Shown here in pieces: positions 53,261 through 63,617 of a stretch of 64,000 nt of DNA (position 1 is the first letter of the stretch; the number at the start of each line of letters is the position of its first letter). Location of the stretch: contig VSDK01022078.1 of assembly GCA_009767595.1 (NCBI GenBank), forward strand, positions 360,649 to 424,648, written 5' to 3'. The notes under the pieces were generated by a model. That model worked only from the letters and a program-made list of their open reading frames with translations, did not search any database and was not told where the DNA came from. This DNA comes from Symbiodinium kawagutii (Eukaryota; Sar; Dinophyceae; Suessiales; Symbiodiniaceae). The translations under genes were made by a program, and so were the position numbers.

Positions 53261-53494
53261 ATTCCTGCCGCGAAAGGATTGTCTCCTCAAAGCTTCCATA
53301 CCATGCCAGCGCCACAGTGTGTTTGGTTCGGTTCTTTGTGTGGGTATCTTCGTAAATGGAGCTGCACACCCCAAATCTTAGAATAAGCATGATTTCATAC
53401 CATTTCAATTGGGAAAGTATCTACTTGGCTGTGCATCTGTTATGGACAAACTGGCACGCTGCAAGTGGATACCGAGTCACAGATGCTTGTGAAG

Positions 53495-53625
53495 CCAACG
53501 GATGGAGCTGCACGCTGAGGCCCGGCCAGACCGGCCATCGCGAACGCTGAACGACTGGATCGCTGCGACGACTTCAGTTCCCGAGGCCGAGAAGATGGCG
53601 CGTCCTTCATCTTCTTTCATCATTT
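53495..53625 (+). CDS. unidentified exon
   Basis: Opens near GTGAAG|CC; MELHAEARPDRPSRTLNDWI, AATTSVPEAEKMARPSSSF. After that the frame runs into AT-rich sequence, likely intron. Unidentified. Confidence 0.4.
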
Positions 53626-53753
53626 CAATCATCCAAATTCATATCCCAGTTGCACCTCAAAAAAAAATGTCAAAAAATCTGGAGCTTACTTTGACGTGTT
53701 GATCTTTGATCCTTTTTAGATCCTCGATCTTGAAACAGCAGCTTTGATTCCAG

Positions 53754-55395
53754 CTATGGCAGTTGCACCGCTCTGAGCACTGCCAAAGTTCTGCGGAAGG
53801 TGCTTGCTTTGGTTGCAAGCCATGGGTCAGAGTTCGACGGCACCAACACAGCCACAGCATTGCAGCTTGGACCTGACACTTTTTTCTAGGGATCTCACGA
53901 GATTGTCATCAACTATAGCGGTTTGATACTTCACAGCTAGAGTGGATACTTCACAATCAAACCGTTTCAGTCAATTAGTTGATAATTCACAACCCTGTGG
54001 CTGTTCTTTACGTCGGGCCAATGGCATAGCATGCCCACAGCAGGCCCCAGGTCACAGCCGTGGCTGAGGCATCGCCTTGCCAAGTGGCACCGGGAAGTTC
54101 CGGACCCCAGGTGAGGGCCGCAACGATGAGCGAAGGGAATCTGGTGCTGTGCGGTTCATGGTGTGATGTTTGACGATTGTTGTTGATGAAAAATTGAGAT
54201 TTGATAGATATATTATTGATATATTGTTTATGTTTCGCATGTCATTTATGTTGAGTGCATTTGGAATCGAATGTTTCAATTTTCGACCACTAGTGTTCCA
54301 TATCTGAATCGATCACTTGAAACAACATAAGTGTTCCATGGCCATGTTGCATGACTAATCGTTCTTATGTTTGATTCCTGTTTTTGAAAAATGGATCATG
54401 ATTGACGCTTGCTGATGCAGGCAGAAGTGGCATATGCAGAAACCATTGCGGTAGAACATCCCGATAGGGGTGCGATAGCACCGGTGCAAGCAATAATTAG
54501 ACATAGATAAGCACTACAATCAATATAACTAGTCCAGTTCAAGGGGAATAGTGGTGTAAGGAAGAATCAGCCATACAACTGATTATTGTGTGATTGTTGA
54601 GTGCTGAGTATTGTTGGTGATGGTTGAATGGCTACAACTATGATTAATGATAATCAGCCACAACGGACATCAGTAAATGAGAATGGGGCACAGCTTCGTA
54701 TATACAGTTGGCTGCTGAATGAGTGAGTGCGGAGGGTACCGCCCAAGAATTCAGAGGGTTGTCGTGAACTATTTACGATGCCGAACTATCAGCCAACCAT
54801 TCAACATCACTCAACCACAATGGGATGGAAGATGATGGAAGATGATGGAAGATGATGGAAGATGATGGAAGGGATGGTACTGTTGATGGCATTCTGTTGG
54901 ATTTCATGGTTCAACTGGTGCCTGTGCCAGGCTGTTTCAGGACAGCCGCTGGCGACAAACTTTGGATCATCTCGATCGAAATTTGCAGGTGCGAAGGATT
55001 CGATGCACAGCACTGACAAGAATTGAATGGCATCAGCTAGCCTACAATATACTGAAGATCCATTCAAATCCAGCATAGGTTTGCCAACATTTACCACACT
55101 GGTTTGCCAACATTTACCACCATAGTCCTTTCAAGAACTATTTAACGACATGTGGCTGTGAGTCAAAACCCCGTACCCCTGGTTCCCCTGTCATTAACCA
55201 TTGTTTTCCTTAGTATTGTTGGTCATTATCCCCCATTATTGGTTGGCTAATATTGACCCATGGCCATGTTTGGTCATTTTCCTGCTNNNNNNNNNNCTGA
55301 ATTTCACCCAGGCTCCAGCCTTTCAAACTCGGCACTTGACGAGCTCCTTGTGGTCTTTCGCCACTCTGGGACGGTGTGTTCCCTTGGTCTCAGCA
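53754..55395 (+). CDS. second HPR protein gene, fragments
   Basis: Block 53754-about 53868 (after GATTCCAG) reads TALSTAKVLRKVLALVASHG, SEFDGTNTATAL, matching the HPR N-terminal motif (FDxVNxATALHR). Block 55312-55395 (CACCCAG|GCT ... GCA|GTGCAT) reads APAFQTRHLTSSLWSFATLG, RCVPLVSA, an HPR repeat core. A block at about 54036-54110 ending at CAG|GTGAGG may belong too. A 10-N gap and a family A element lie between, so most repeats are missing or unseen. Inference: a partial or decayed paralogue of the organellar RNA-binding gene at 2613-8046. Confidence 0.5.
54829..54869. repeat. (GGAAGATGAT)n tandem repeat
   Basis: About four copies of a 10-base unit. Confidence 0.9.
55154..55265 (-). mobile_element. 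family A TIR element, copy 7 (reverse)
   Basis: GGCTGTGAGTCAAAACCCCG at left and ATATTGACCCATGGCC at right. The reverse complement closely matches copies 3 and 4, including GGAAAACAATGGTTAATGAC and GGGGAACCAGGGGTACGGGG. Confidence 0.8.
55287..55296. other. assembly gap (10 N)
   Basis: Run of N directly upstream of an HPR exon. Confidence 1.
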
Positions 55396-55985
55396 GTGCA
55401 TGGGTGGCTTCCTGGGTCACGAGCTCCTTCAGATGTGTGCGACAAGTTTTTTCAATGATGAGAGCTCGGTCTTGACGGCTGGCGAGTCAGCAAGATCCCT
55501 ACAACAAGAAACCACGATCGCTTCCCATGCTGAAATTAAAGATACTAAGACTGCTTAGTATGTTTGTTGTAAGGATCTCGCATTACGTCATTGTGCAGCG
55601 GTGGCATGGACGACAGCTTCGCCGCAGTTCAGAGCTCTCCGCGTAGAACTTGGAGTTGGGTGATGTGAGGATTTGAAGCATTCAACAACAAGTAACCTCA
55701 CAGTTTTCAGAGGGTCCACTAGATCATTCTGAAGCACAAGTGGTGGCAATGCCGAGGTCGTTCTAGCCCCAAGTCAACAAACTTGCGGCCCTTCAGTGTA
55801 TCATTGACCAACTGATTACAAGCTGCTATTTCAATCTATTTCACCGTAATTGCGCGCTGTAAGCGTTTTGTACAAATATAGATGAATAAATGGCTGGCAT
55901 TTGATCACCAACAGAAGTTGCTGGCACTACCAACTGTATAACTGCCATCCTAAAAACGCTTTAGCCATTGCTTTTCCAAGCAAAG

Positions 55986-56177
55986 GTGCCACAGGCCTAC
56001 ATTCCGAAGCGCACCTTCCGCTACGCCAATCGCAGCCATGCATTCCCATACGGTGCAGCCGACGTTGACATCGCAGCCATCGGCTGGGCTGCTCCAAGAA
56101 GACTCGCAGAAAAACCTTGGCTCCCAGTTCGTCCTCAACCGGAATCAGACCATGGGATTCGAAGATATGATGAGTGA
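55986..56177 (+). CDS. unidentified terminal exon, 63 residues
   Basis: CAAAG|GTG acceptor; VPQAYIPKRTFRYANRSHAF, PYGAADVDIAAIGWAAPRRL, AEKPWLPVRPQPESDHGIRR, YDE, TGA 56175-56177. Tyr/Pro/Arg-rich with a compact look, as seen in small subunits of organellar complexes, but I cannot match it to one. Minus-strand frames here are shadows. Confidence 0.55.
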   Translation: MPQAYIPKRTFRYANRSHAFPYGAADVDIAAIGWAAPRRLAEKPWLPVRPQPESDHGIRRYDE

Positions 56178-57040
56178 ACCGTGCTTCGGCGGATTTGTTT
56201 GACCGTTTTTTTGGGTCTTGCTTTGCCAATCATTGATCATGCTATGATGCCTCTATTGACATGCCAGGAGTAGGACACAATCTGAACGGCGGAACGTGTC
56301 TTCTCCCTTTGTTTTGAAATAGCATTGCCACACAAATCGTGCGATGTTAACCTTTCTTGAGCTTTTCCTTTCGCAGTGTTAACTGCCGTTGCGAGGCCAG
56401 AGGACGAGCATATGGAATTAATGAAGCGACTTTCGCAGCTTCATCATAAGCAGCAGGACCGGACGATCAGCTTGATATGTCGCAGTTGACAACGTTGATC
56501 CTGACAACATGTTGGGTTTACCGCTGGGGTTTGCCCAACATGTTGACCCAACCCCCGCGGTAGACCCAACGTGTTGACCAACATGTCTTTTTTCACATGT
56601 TACTCTGGATTTTGGACATGTTTGGACGACGAAAGTTGTGTTTGGCATCTTCCATCCTTGGAGGTTCAGATAGAAGATCTAAATCAGGAAGTGCAACGTT
56701 TGCAGGCACCTTGGCAGCAGAACTGTCAGTATGGGAGATACGGGATACTGGAAGAGCTTATTTCTATTCTTGGTAGGTACTGTTCCTTGACCAACTACAG
56801 GTACAATTGGTAGGTACTCTTCTTGCTTGGTACTGTTCTTTCGATATTTTTGGTAGGTACTTAATTGATCCTTCTTTTGTGCCTTTGCTGCTTGTGGTAA
56901 TCTATTTGGCTTTGACCTTCTACAATCCAAGTCTTTTTGTAAAGGGGGAAGAGAAGAAGAGAGAGCAGAAGTGTCATGACATGCCACCCCACCCGTGCGC
57001 GCATCACCACGGATGTGAGGGGAAGCTCCTACGAATGTCC
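56178..57040. other. no supported gene
   Basis: Contains an imperfect repeat of CCAACATGTTGACCCAAC/ACCCAACGTGTTGACC at 56508-56585 and GTAGGTACT repeats at 56773-56862. Long minus-strand frame 56679-57272 is unconvincing. Confidence 0.4.
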
Positions 57041-57235
57041 ATGGAGAACGCCGAGCGGCGAACTTCGAAGAGCCTTCCACCAACTCCCGTGGCGAAGTTC
57101 GAGGCACCCAGGGGCTGCAGCAGGCAGCGACGGGCTTCGAAGTTCGGACCATGCGTTGAATGCTGCGCCAGGATCCTGTGGCAGCTTCTCTCTCTGACCC
57201 AGAGGAGGCCGCAGAGTCATGGCATGTCATGGCCA
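57041..57235 (+). CDS. possible coding exon, basic
   Basis: ATG at 57041: MENAERRTSKSLPPTPVAKF, EAPRGCSRQRRASKFGPCVE, CCARILWQLLSLTQRRPQS. GC-rich. Could be an early exon of the gene at 57471-58070. The minus-strand reading is also open. Confidence 0.35.
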
Positions 57236-57470
57236 TAAGCTGCAAAAAGGAGAGGGAAGATGAGAGAAGCAACTGAGAAGCATGGACATCGCGATCATTT
57301 TTTCAGTTATAGCGAGATATAGTTCTATATGGACATATCTATCCATATACGTATGTTTGTGTTAAATATACCTTATTGTGAAGTATGTCTAAATCTATGC
57401 GTATATACTATTTGCATGTATATTGAAATTTGGTGTCATGTCATGTTCATGTTAACTTGTTTCGTCTCAG

Positions 57471-58070
57471 TTTCATCAGCCATCACTGGAGCCCTTGGTT
57501 GATCCAGTACACTGGTCCAGCGACTACACTCCCAATGAGTGGTTGTCTTTAGCTGCCCTGTGCTTGTGCGCAAAGCCCTGCAAAACTGGGTAATTGAAAG
57601 TTTTACATAAAACTCACGGGTAACAAAAAGGGAAACAAAGTTTCAAGGTTTAAGATCCGTTTGTTTTACCCAAGTTCCAAAATAATAAAGTGCTGGTGAA
57701 TTCGAAACGTGAACACAAGGACAACTTCAAACAGGTTCCACGCCGTATGGCCGTCCTTCTGCAAGAGTTACTTGGTGAGGACACCATTCTCCCCAGCAGT
57801 GGCGAGCGCATATCCTAAGTTGAAATTCATAAATTCCAAATTTCATGACCTGAAGGCACCATTCCTCCATTGAACCATCCGCGACCGGACCCACATCGTT
57901 GACCAGTGGGGAAGCCTCAAACGGTCGCTGACGCCAGGTGCCACGCGAGCGAAGTGAGCCCTTGGAACAGGGATCCTCGGGAGACATCCCACCACCCAGC
58001 CACGCAGCAGCAGAGTTGGGAGCGGATCCTCACAGCCGTTCCTCCGAGTGGCTTCCAGTGGGGCAAATGA
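57471..58070 (+). CDS. unidentified gene, three C-terminal exons
   Basis: Exons 57471-57589 (TTCGTCTCAG|TTT ... ACTGG|GTAATT), 57735-57774 (CAAACAG|G ... TTG|GTGAGG) and about 58011-58070 (TGA 58068-58070; three possible CAG acceptors). Phases 0/2, 2/0 and 0 agree. Joined reading: FHQPSLEPLVDPVHWSSDYT, PNEWLSLAALCLCAKPCKTG, FHAVWPSFCKSYL, SWERILTAVPPSGFQWGK. Cys- and Trp-rich end; no family recognised. The 165-codon minus frame at 57843-58340 overlaps and is rejected. Confidence 0.5.
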
Positions 58071-58772
58071 ATGCATAGACTCTCCAAATCTGCAAGAAAG
58101 ATCAAGAAAGAAACAAACATGACTCCCAAAATCTCCCGAAACTACAAGACTGAAATAAACATATCCAACCAATGCATACAAACCCCAATAAACTGCAGGA
58201 GTTTTTGGTTGCATCAATGGTTTGAGAATAGCCTGATCGGCAAGTCTTTGTGCAGGATTGGCAAGCAAATGGGGTCTTGTCGGTGCCACTTTTGGGTCGG
58301 CCTTTTGGATCCTAGTGTAGTGACACCTTTGCCATAGCAATGATTCAAAACCACAACTTTAAAGCATATCTGAATGTGCTGTCGTATATCCAGCCGTCAT
58401 CGCATGAATCCTCCTACCGATAAAGATGAGCAATAGTCATGAAAACCAGAATGAATCAGAAACGATCATTTGCGATGCATGAGTTAATCGGTAAATTCCG
58501 CCTTGTGAACCACCACCAACCATGATAAGGCAGCATTAACTATCATCAATCATCCTTAACCAATGAAAGAACCATAAATAGCCAATCATTTGATGATAAA
58601 TGGTTGATTGCTGATTGGTTAACCATGGTTAACCTATCGAATAGCCATAAACAGCCAATAGAACCACTATCAACCAGTGATTGTTAGCCATACGCCCATA
58701 AAAGAAGCGCTTCAACCTTCAACTGAGGCGATGGCCAGAGCCCCCCTGATGCGTTTTGCAAACTTCCTGCAG

Positions 58773-58840
58773 ATTTCTTCCCAGAGTTGGCACCTGAGTC
58801 GTCGATGGTTGCTGAACACTTCATGACTGTTGGCGGCTGA
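58773..58840 (+). CDS. short terminal exon, FFPELAPESSMVAEHFMTVGG
   Basis: CTGCAG|AT acceptor, then FFPELAPESSMVAEHFMTVG, TGA 58838-58840. The other frames through this acceptor are poorer. The preceding sequence (about 58692-58770) may hold another exon or be its minus-strand shadow. Confidence 0.4.
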
Positions 58841-59396
58841 TCATTTGATGGTTCATGTTGGCTCATGTTCTCTGATGTTGGCTCGAATTGGCTCGTGTTG
58901 ATTCATGATGGTTGATGTTGGTGAATGGTTGATGCACGGTTCATAAATGGCCCATTGATGGTCAATAATCCATTAAAGTTGGCACCAAGTGCGGCATGAG
59001 CTTCACAGCAGTTTGCCTCAACGTTTGAACCTGGTAATTAAGGAGTACCAGCGAGCTCGGAAAGCAAGTTCGAAAGGTAGAGCTCCTGCCTAGGCACAGG
59101 GGACGAAGATGAATCCTTGGTGCGTGGCATTCGGGAAGAATTCATGTGGCTTCCATCCTTGAAAAGCATTTCAAGGTTGTAAGAGCTCCTCAAGTTGGAA
59201 GCAGTGCTCAAAACCCCTAGGTTTTTGTGACGCAGTTGCATTCCAACTAGAGCTACTGGGCCCTTTCGCGGCGCTCACACAGAGCTCAGGTGGTCAGAAA
59301 GAGTCTCCTGGGAAACTGGTCGTATAGCCATGGCTGGGATCTCAAGCCTTCGAGTTGATCAGTCGTGGGGAAATCTTTGGTCATCAATGCTTAGTG
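58841..59396. other. no supported gene
   Basis: GTTGGCTCATG/GATGGTTGATG low complexity; a weak minus frame at 59038-59241. Confidence 0.45.
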
Positions 59397-59535
59397 ATGA
59401 TAATTATCAAATATTATCATCTATCAACTCATGATGACTACCACCCATTGAATTCAACACTAAGCCGTAGGGTGTTGAATTTAATGGGTGGTACTTGTCA
59501 TGAGTTGATAGATGATAATATTTGACGATTGTCAT
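59397..59535. repeat. long near-perfect hairpin, 64-bp arms
   Basis: Left arm 59397-59460, loop 59461-59471, right arm 59472-59535. The arms are reverse complements with about 7 mismatches in 64. The central part (TCAAATATTATCATCTATCA / its complement) is perfect. RNA would fold into one stem. Could be a foldback MITE or a small-RNA precursor. Confidence 0.85.
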
Positions 59536-59983
59536 AGGCTGATGATTTATCAATTCTTATCGTGAATGTTTGAAAATGATCGGTTAATGTATGAGATGTT
59601 TCAATTTATTCTGACATTTCTGGTTGGCAATTGGTTGGCAATTGCAATTGATCAATGAATGTATGGGATGTTAATCTGGGTTCAGGCATCTACTCACATC
59701 CACTAGCTTGCTATTCGGGAGAACTGAGCGGCAAACTCATCCTGCAGCGCTCGTCGTAGGATTTTTCCCCACTGATGAACCATCAAAGCCCATCATGGCA
59801 ACAAGAGGGCTAGTCAATTCATCATTAAGCAATCATTAATGTTAAAAAAGAATCAGCGTCGCCAATCATCCATGATTGCTTATCACGGTTCAACCATCAA
59901 CCAACCATCAAGCAACACAATCATGTCACCAACAATTGAGTGTGTCCAGTAACAAAATTGGTAAAGCATAGTTCACCAACGCT

Positions 59984-60076
59984 TCAACGATGCCCAGCCT
60001 TGACACTGCGCAACTGCTCAGCTGATCGCCGCGTCCCCGTAGCTTGGCTCCTGATGCCGCGCCACAGTGGAGCGTT
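59984..60076 (-). CDS. possible minus-strand terminal exon
   Basis: The minus strand after AAGCAG reads NAPLWRGIRSQATGTRRSAE, QLRSVKAGHR, TGA at 59986-59984. The plus frame at 59940-60158 is open too but less natural. Confidence 0.35.
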   Translation of the reverse strand, partial: NAPLWRGIRSQATGTRRSAEQLRSVKAGHR

Positions 60077-60916
60077 CTGCTTGACAAGTCCAGTGGCACA
60101 TGGCTCCAATCAGTTGGGGATACCAGTTAAACAAGCCACTGGTTCAGCTGATCATTAGCACCATGATCAGTTGCATTCCAGTAGTTTCTGATTATTTCCA
60201 TCATTTCCAGTGGAAAACATTAGCACCAGAAGATTTGAAATGATCAGAAGTACCGCTTCATGTGTGTGGAAAAACCATTGAACCAGAAGATCAGAACGAA
60301 TCAGAAGTACAGGTCGTTTTTCATTGCAAAAGTCTAAGATCGTAGAACCGTAGCCTTGGACGGATCGTTACTTCGATGCAACCATGCTCCAACTTATGCG
60401 TAGCCGGGTGACTTCTTTGCCTGGATGAAGCGTCCTGCCATCGCATCCAAAGAGTCCCAGAAGAGGAGTAAAGGAAGCAGAGAGGGAAGAGAGGGAAGAA
60501 CGGTGCTGACTTCGAGAATTCCATGCAGAAAGGAACGAGGAGGTGGAGATGCCTCCAGGCAGAACTGCTTTTCGAGGAGGGAAAAGTTGGTGTTTTTGTG
60601 GATAGGAAGGTGGGCAGATTCCATGATGAAGCCTTGAGTTGGGCCAAAGTCACCAAGATTCCCTGAACTGCGTGGCTCAGGCACAGACCGATGAGGTTGA
60701 TGCGGATGCGACGAATGCTGTAGTGACCTTGGGCTAAAATTTGTGTGGGACCCCCATGGCGATTTTCAGAAGGGATGAATGAAGATTTCGGATTTTGTGG
60801 TAGCTTTTTCAAGAATAGACTTTTCAACCTTCTCCTAATTTATCTTGGAAACTCACAGTTTTAGAGGCAAATGTTCACAGAATTGACTCCGACTCCCTCA
60901 TACTGAGTTTCCTCAG
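60077..60916. other. weak coding signals only
   Basis: Possible plus exon at about 60505-60613 (LREFHAERNEEVEMPPGRTA, FRGGKS). Minus frames 60321-60827 and 60394-60684 overlap it. Not decided. Confidence 0.3.
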
Positions 60917-63617
60917 GAAGGTCTTTGCCGCCATATCTGAGCCCAACTATGCAGTGCCATGGGTCTACAAGCCCCAGGATGCCCGCACTGGAACTGCCTT
61001 TGCAGTGCGGTGGGGCAAAGACAGTAGCTTGGCTTGGATCCTGGTTTCCTTTCTACTTGTCAACCAAGAAACCCATTAGAAATATGTTCATGGAAGAAAT
61101 GCATTGAATACCGCTCAGGACATGTTTTCTGAAGAAGATGAGGTTTGTAGGCAACGGTATGCAACGGTGATCACGAACCATTGCTGTCGTTGAAACAGCT
61201 CCATGATTTAACATGGCTGAGGCAACAAGTGGTTGCTGACCAATGCGCACGTGGTTCGCCACGCAGCAGTGATTCAAGTGAGGAAAAGAGGTGGGGAATG
61301 GCTGTCCATGGAGGGTTCCAATCTCGCGTGAAAGCCTGGTGATCGTTCAGTGGGGAGTCTATGACCAGAGGCGGTTACTGATGTTCGGGAGAACGAAATA
61401 CATAGCCATTCGCGCTGCATGGTGGGAAATGACGATCTTCAGTGGGGAAAGCAACAGTTCCATTAAGGAGAATGGATGTATGATACGGACAGATCCGAAC
61501 AACAAAGCTGGAGGCCCTCCGACTTGGTGATGTTCATCCACTTAGTAGATGGAATTGAGCTAATGGTAGATCCAGCTCGAACCTTTCTTGTTTTGGATCA
61601 TCAAACATGTGGGTTTCTGAGCCCAGCTGGATCTCTCAAAGCTTTGGGGAAGGCTAGTGATGGAGGTTCCATGGCCAGGTGATCACCAGAAGTTCATTGC
61701 GAAGATTCTGTGTGTTGGTTTGGACTGCGATCTCGCCATCCTGTGACTTGGCGAGTTGCCGTGGAGTCCAGGTACAACTTGGGGATTGCGAACCCTGCTG
61801 TGGTGGGAGGCTTGGGGATCTATGTTACGCTGTTTCACTACATGGTTGGGATCATCAACTGCGGATACCTTTTCATCGAGCGCGAGGGTTTGCCGAAAAG
61901 TTTTGTGATGTTGGAAAAGCACAAAGACTCATCATCCAAACTCCGCCGTGGTACCTTTGGCTGAGGACTGTGGAGGATCGCAAGTTTTGGGAAGCCTTGC
62001 CCAAGGTCCAATTGATGCTCGCTCAGGATTTACTGCTTAGCATTGGTTTTGTCACCGCAACGGTGTTTCTTGGACAAATTGTCATTGCTTAATGTTTCCG
62101 TGCCCTGTTTTGGAAGCTGTCCTCAGGGCAATTGAAACTGATATACCAATGAAGGCAGGGTTGAAGCCAACCCTCATGGGCACAGCTGCACCCCCAGGTT
62201 TAAGCTTCGTAGTTGTCAGCAACCCCTAAATTGAGCTTTCACGAATCTAGCTATTGTAGTTGGAGAGCCGCCCTCATGCGCGATGCTTCAGCCACAGCAA
62301 TACCAGTCAAAACCTCATAACCAATGAATCAATGCATTTTAGTCATTCAATGATTGAAATCCTGATGCAAAATTCACAAGAAGTGGTTGGGAATGGTGAG
62401 CAAACAAACATAGGTTTCTGGATTGAAAATGTTTGAAACATGAAACATCTCCAGCTCTGAGGAGTGAAGAGCTACCGAACTTGCAAGACGAAGTCACAGT
62501 GGTGGGTTACCCCATCGGTGGGGACAATGCCTGTGTCACGGTGGGCGTCGTCAGCCGAATCGACATGCAGCGCTACAATGTCCCTTGACGGCAAGTGGAG
62601 TCACTCAGGATCCGCAAAAAGCATAGACTAAGTTGACAAACCATGTAAACTATCCACTGTTTGCTGAAATTGACTGCTTTCAAAAAGGATAGCCGCCCAC
62701 TACAAGAGGCAATCATTAGCAAACAGCTCCCGAAACTCAGCCTTTTCAGACGGGAACGAATTGCTTCAGTGGATTTTGGATCCGCATTTTACTCAGACCA
62801 GTGAGGTTTGTTGGAGCCGAAGCTTGTTAGCCATCCAAATCGATGCCGCCATCAACCCCGGCAACAGCGGTGGGCCCTGCTTCCACCTGACTGGAGCACG
62901 GCCGGTGCTGCGATGCATGGGGGTGGCCTTCCAAGTTTTGGGTCGCGAGGATGCGGAGAACATCGGCTACATCATCCCCTCGGAGGTGGGAGTCGTTGTT
63001 GGGAGCAAGGGTAGTGCACATCAAAGAGGAGGTAAGAATAGAATAAAGTTAGAAAAGTTAGATTAATTCCATTCAAAGTAAACAAAAGTGAGGTAATCAG
63101 TTGTTGAATCAAGTGAGAGAATGATAATTCAGAAAAGGGTTCATGAGGCATGACTGTGAAGTTTGCTGTCAAAAGAGCGAATCAAGTGAGAGCGGATCCA
63201 GTTTCCAGGCAATCGTCGTTAGGATTCGTTAGGTGGTCTTCTATGCTGAACGGGTGCCCTGTGAAATGGCCAGCGGTTCATAGAGCCGGTTTGACGACCT
63301 GATTGGGGGTCACTTCAACCATGGGGACGTGCCCGTTGCCTGTCAGCCAGTGTGGTGATTATTTCCCATCATTTTTCGATACTATTGATTGCCTTGCTTT
63401 GAATAATGTATATCATTTTTTCTATCTTGATGATCCGCCAATACCAACTCAGTTGCATGGAACAACCCCATGCAACACCCACCAGCGCTGGATGGTGGGT
63501 TGCGCAGGTGGTGAAGCACTTCTTGGAAGACTTTGTCAACAACGGGAGGTACACGGGCTTCGGCAGTTGTGGCTTCGGTTGGCAGCCGCTTGAAAATGCA
63601 CAGAGCCTCGGCGTCTC
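60917..63617 (+). CDS. DEG9-like HtrA/Deg serine protease, partial
   Basis: Exons by frame: 60917-61014 (GC donor), 61222-61290, 61679-61742, 61966-62013 (GA donor), 62462-62579, 62806-62985 and 63508-63617, continuing past the window or into unresolved exons. Phases agree at every join. Order: [34 protein letters not shown] (catalytic His), [20 protein letters not shown] (catalytic Asp), [63 protein letters not shown] (catalytic Ser), [40 protein letters not shown]. Triad complete. Known: plants' DEG9 type shares ALLTVEDx[12 protein letters not shown] and DAENIGY and acts in protein quality control. The N-terminus (targeting) and the PDZ region are not visible. GARPVLRC is an insertion after the Ser strand. 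Confidence 0.85.

Noticed and set aside
53070..53408. Minus-strand frames of 112 and 148 codons over 52928-53408
   Set aside because: Antisense of the plus-strand second exon of the family B-interrupted gene, whose frame is fixed across the intron.
57843..58340. 165-codon minus-strand frame
   Set aside because: Overlaps plus-strand exons whose phases agree (57471-58070); its composition (Trp/Arg/Val/Pro patches) looks antisense.
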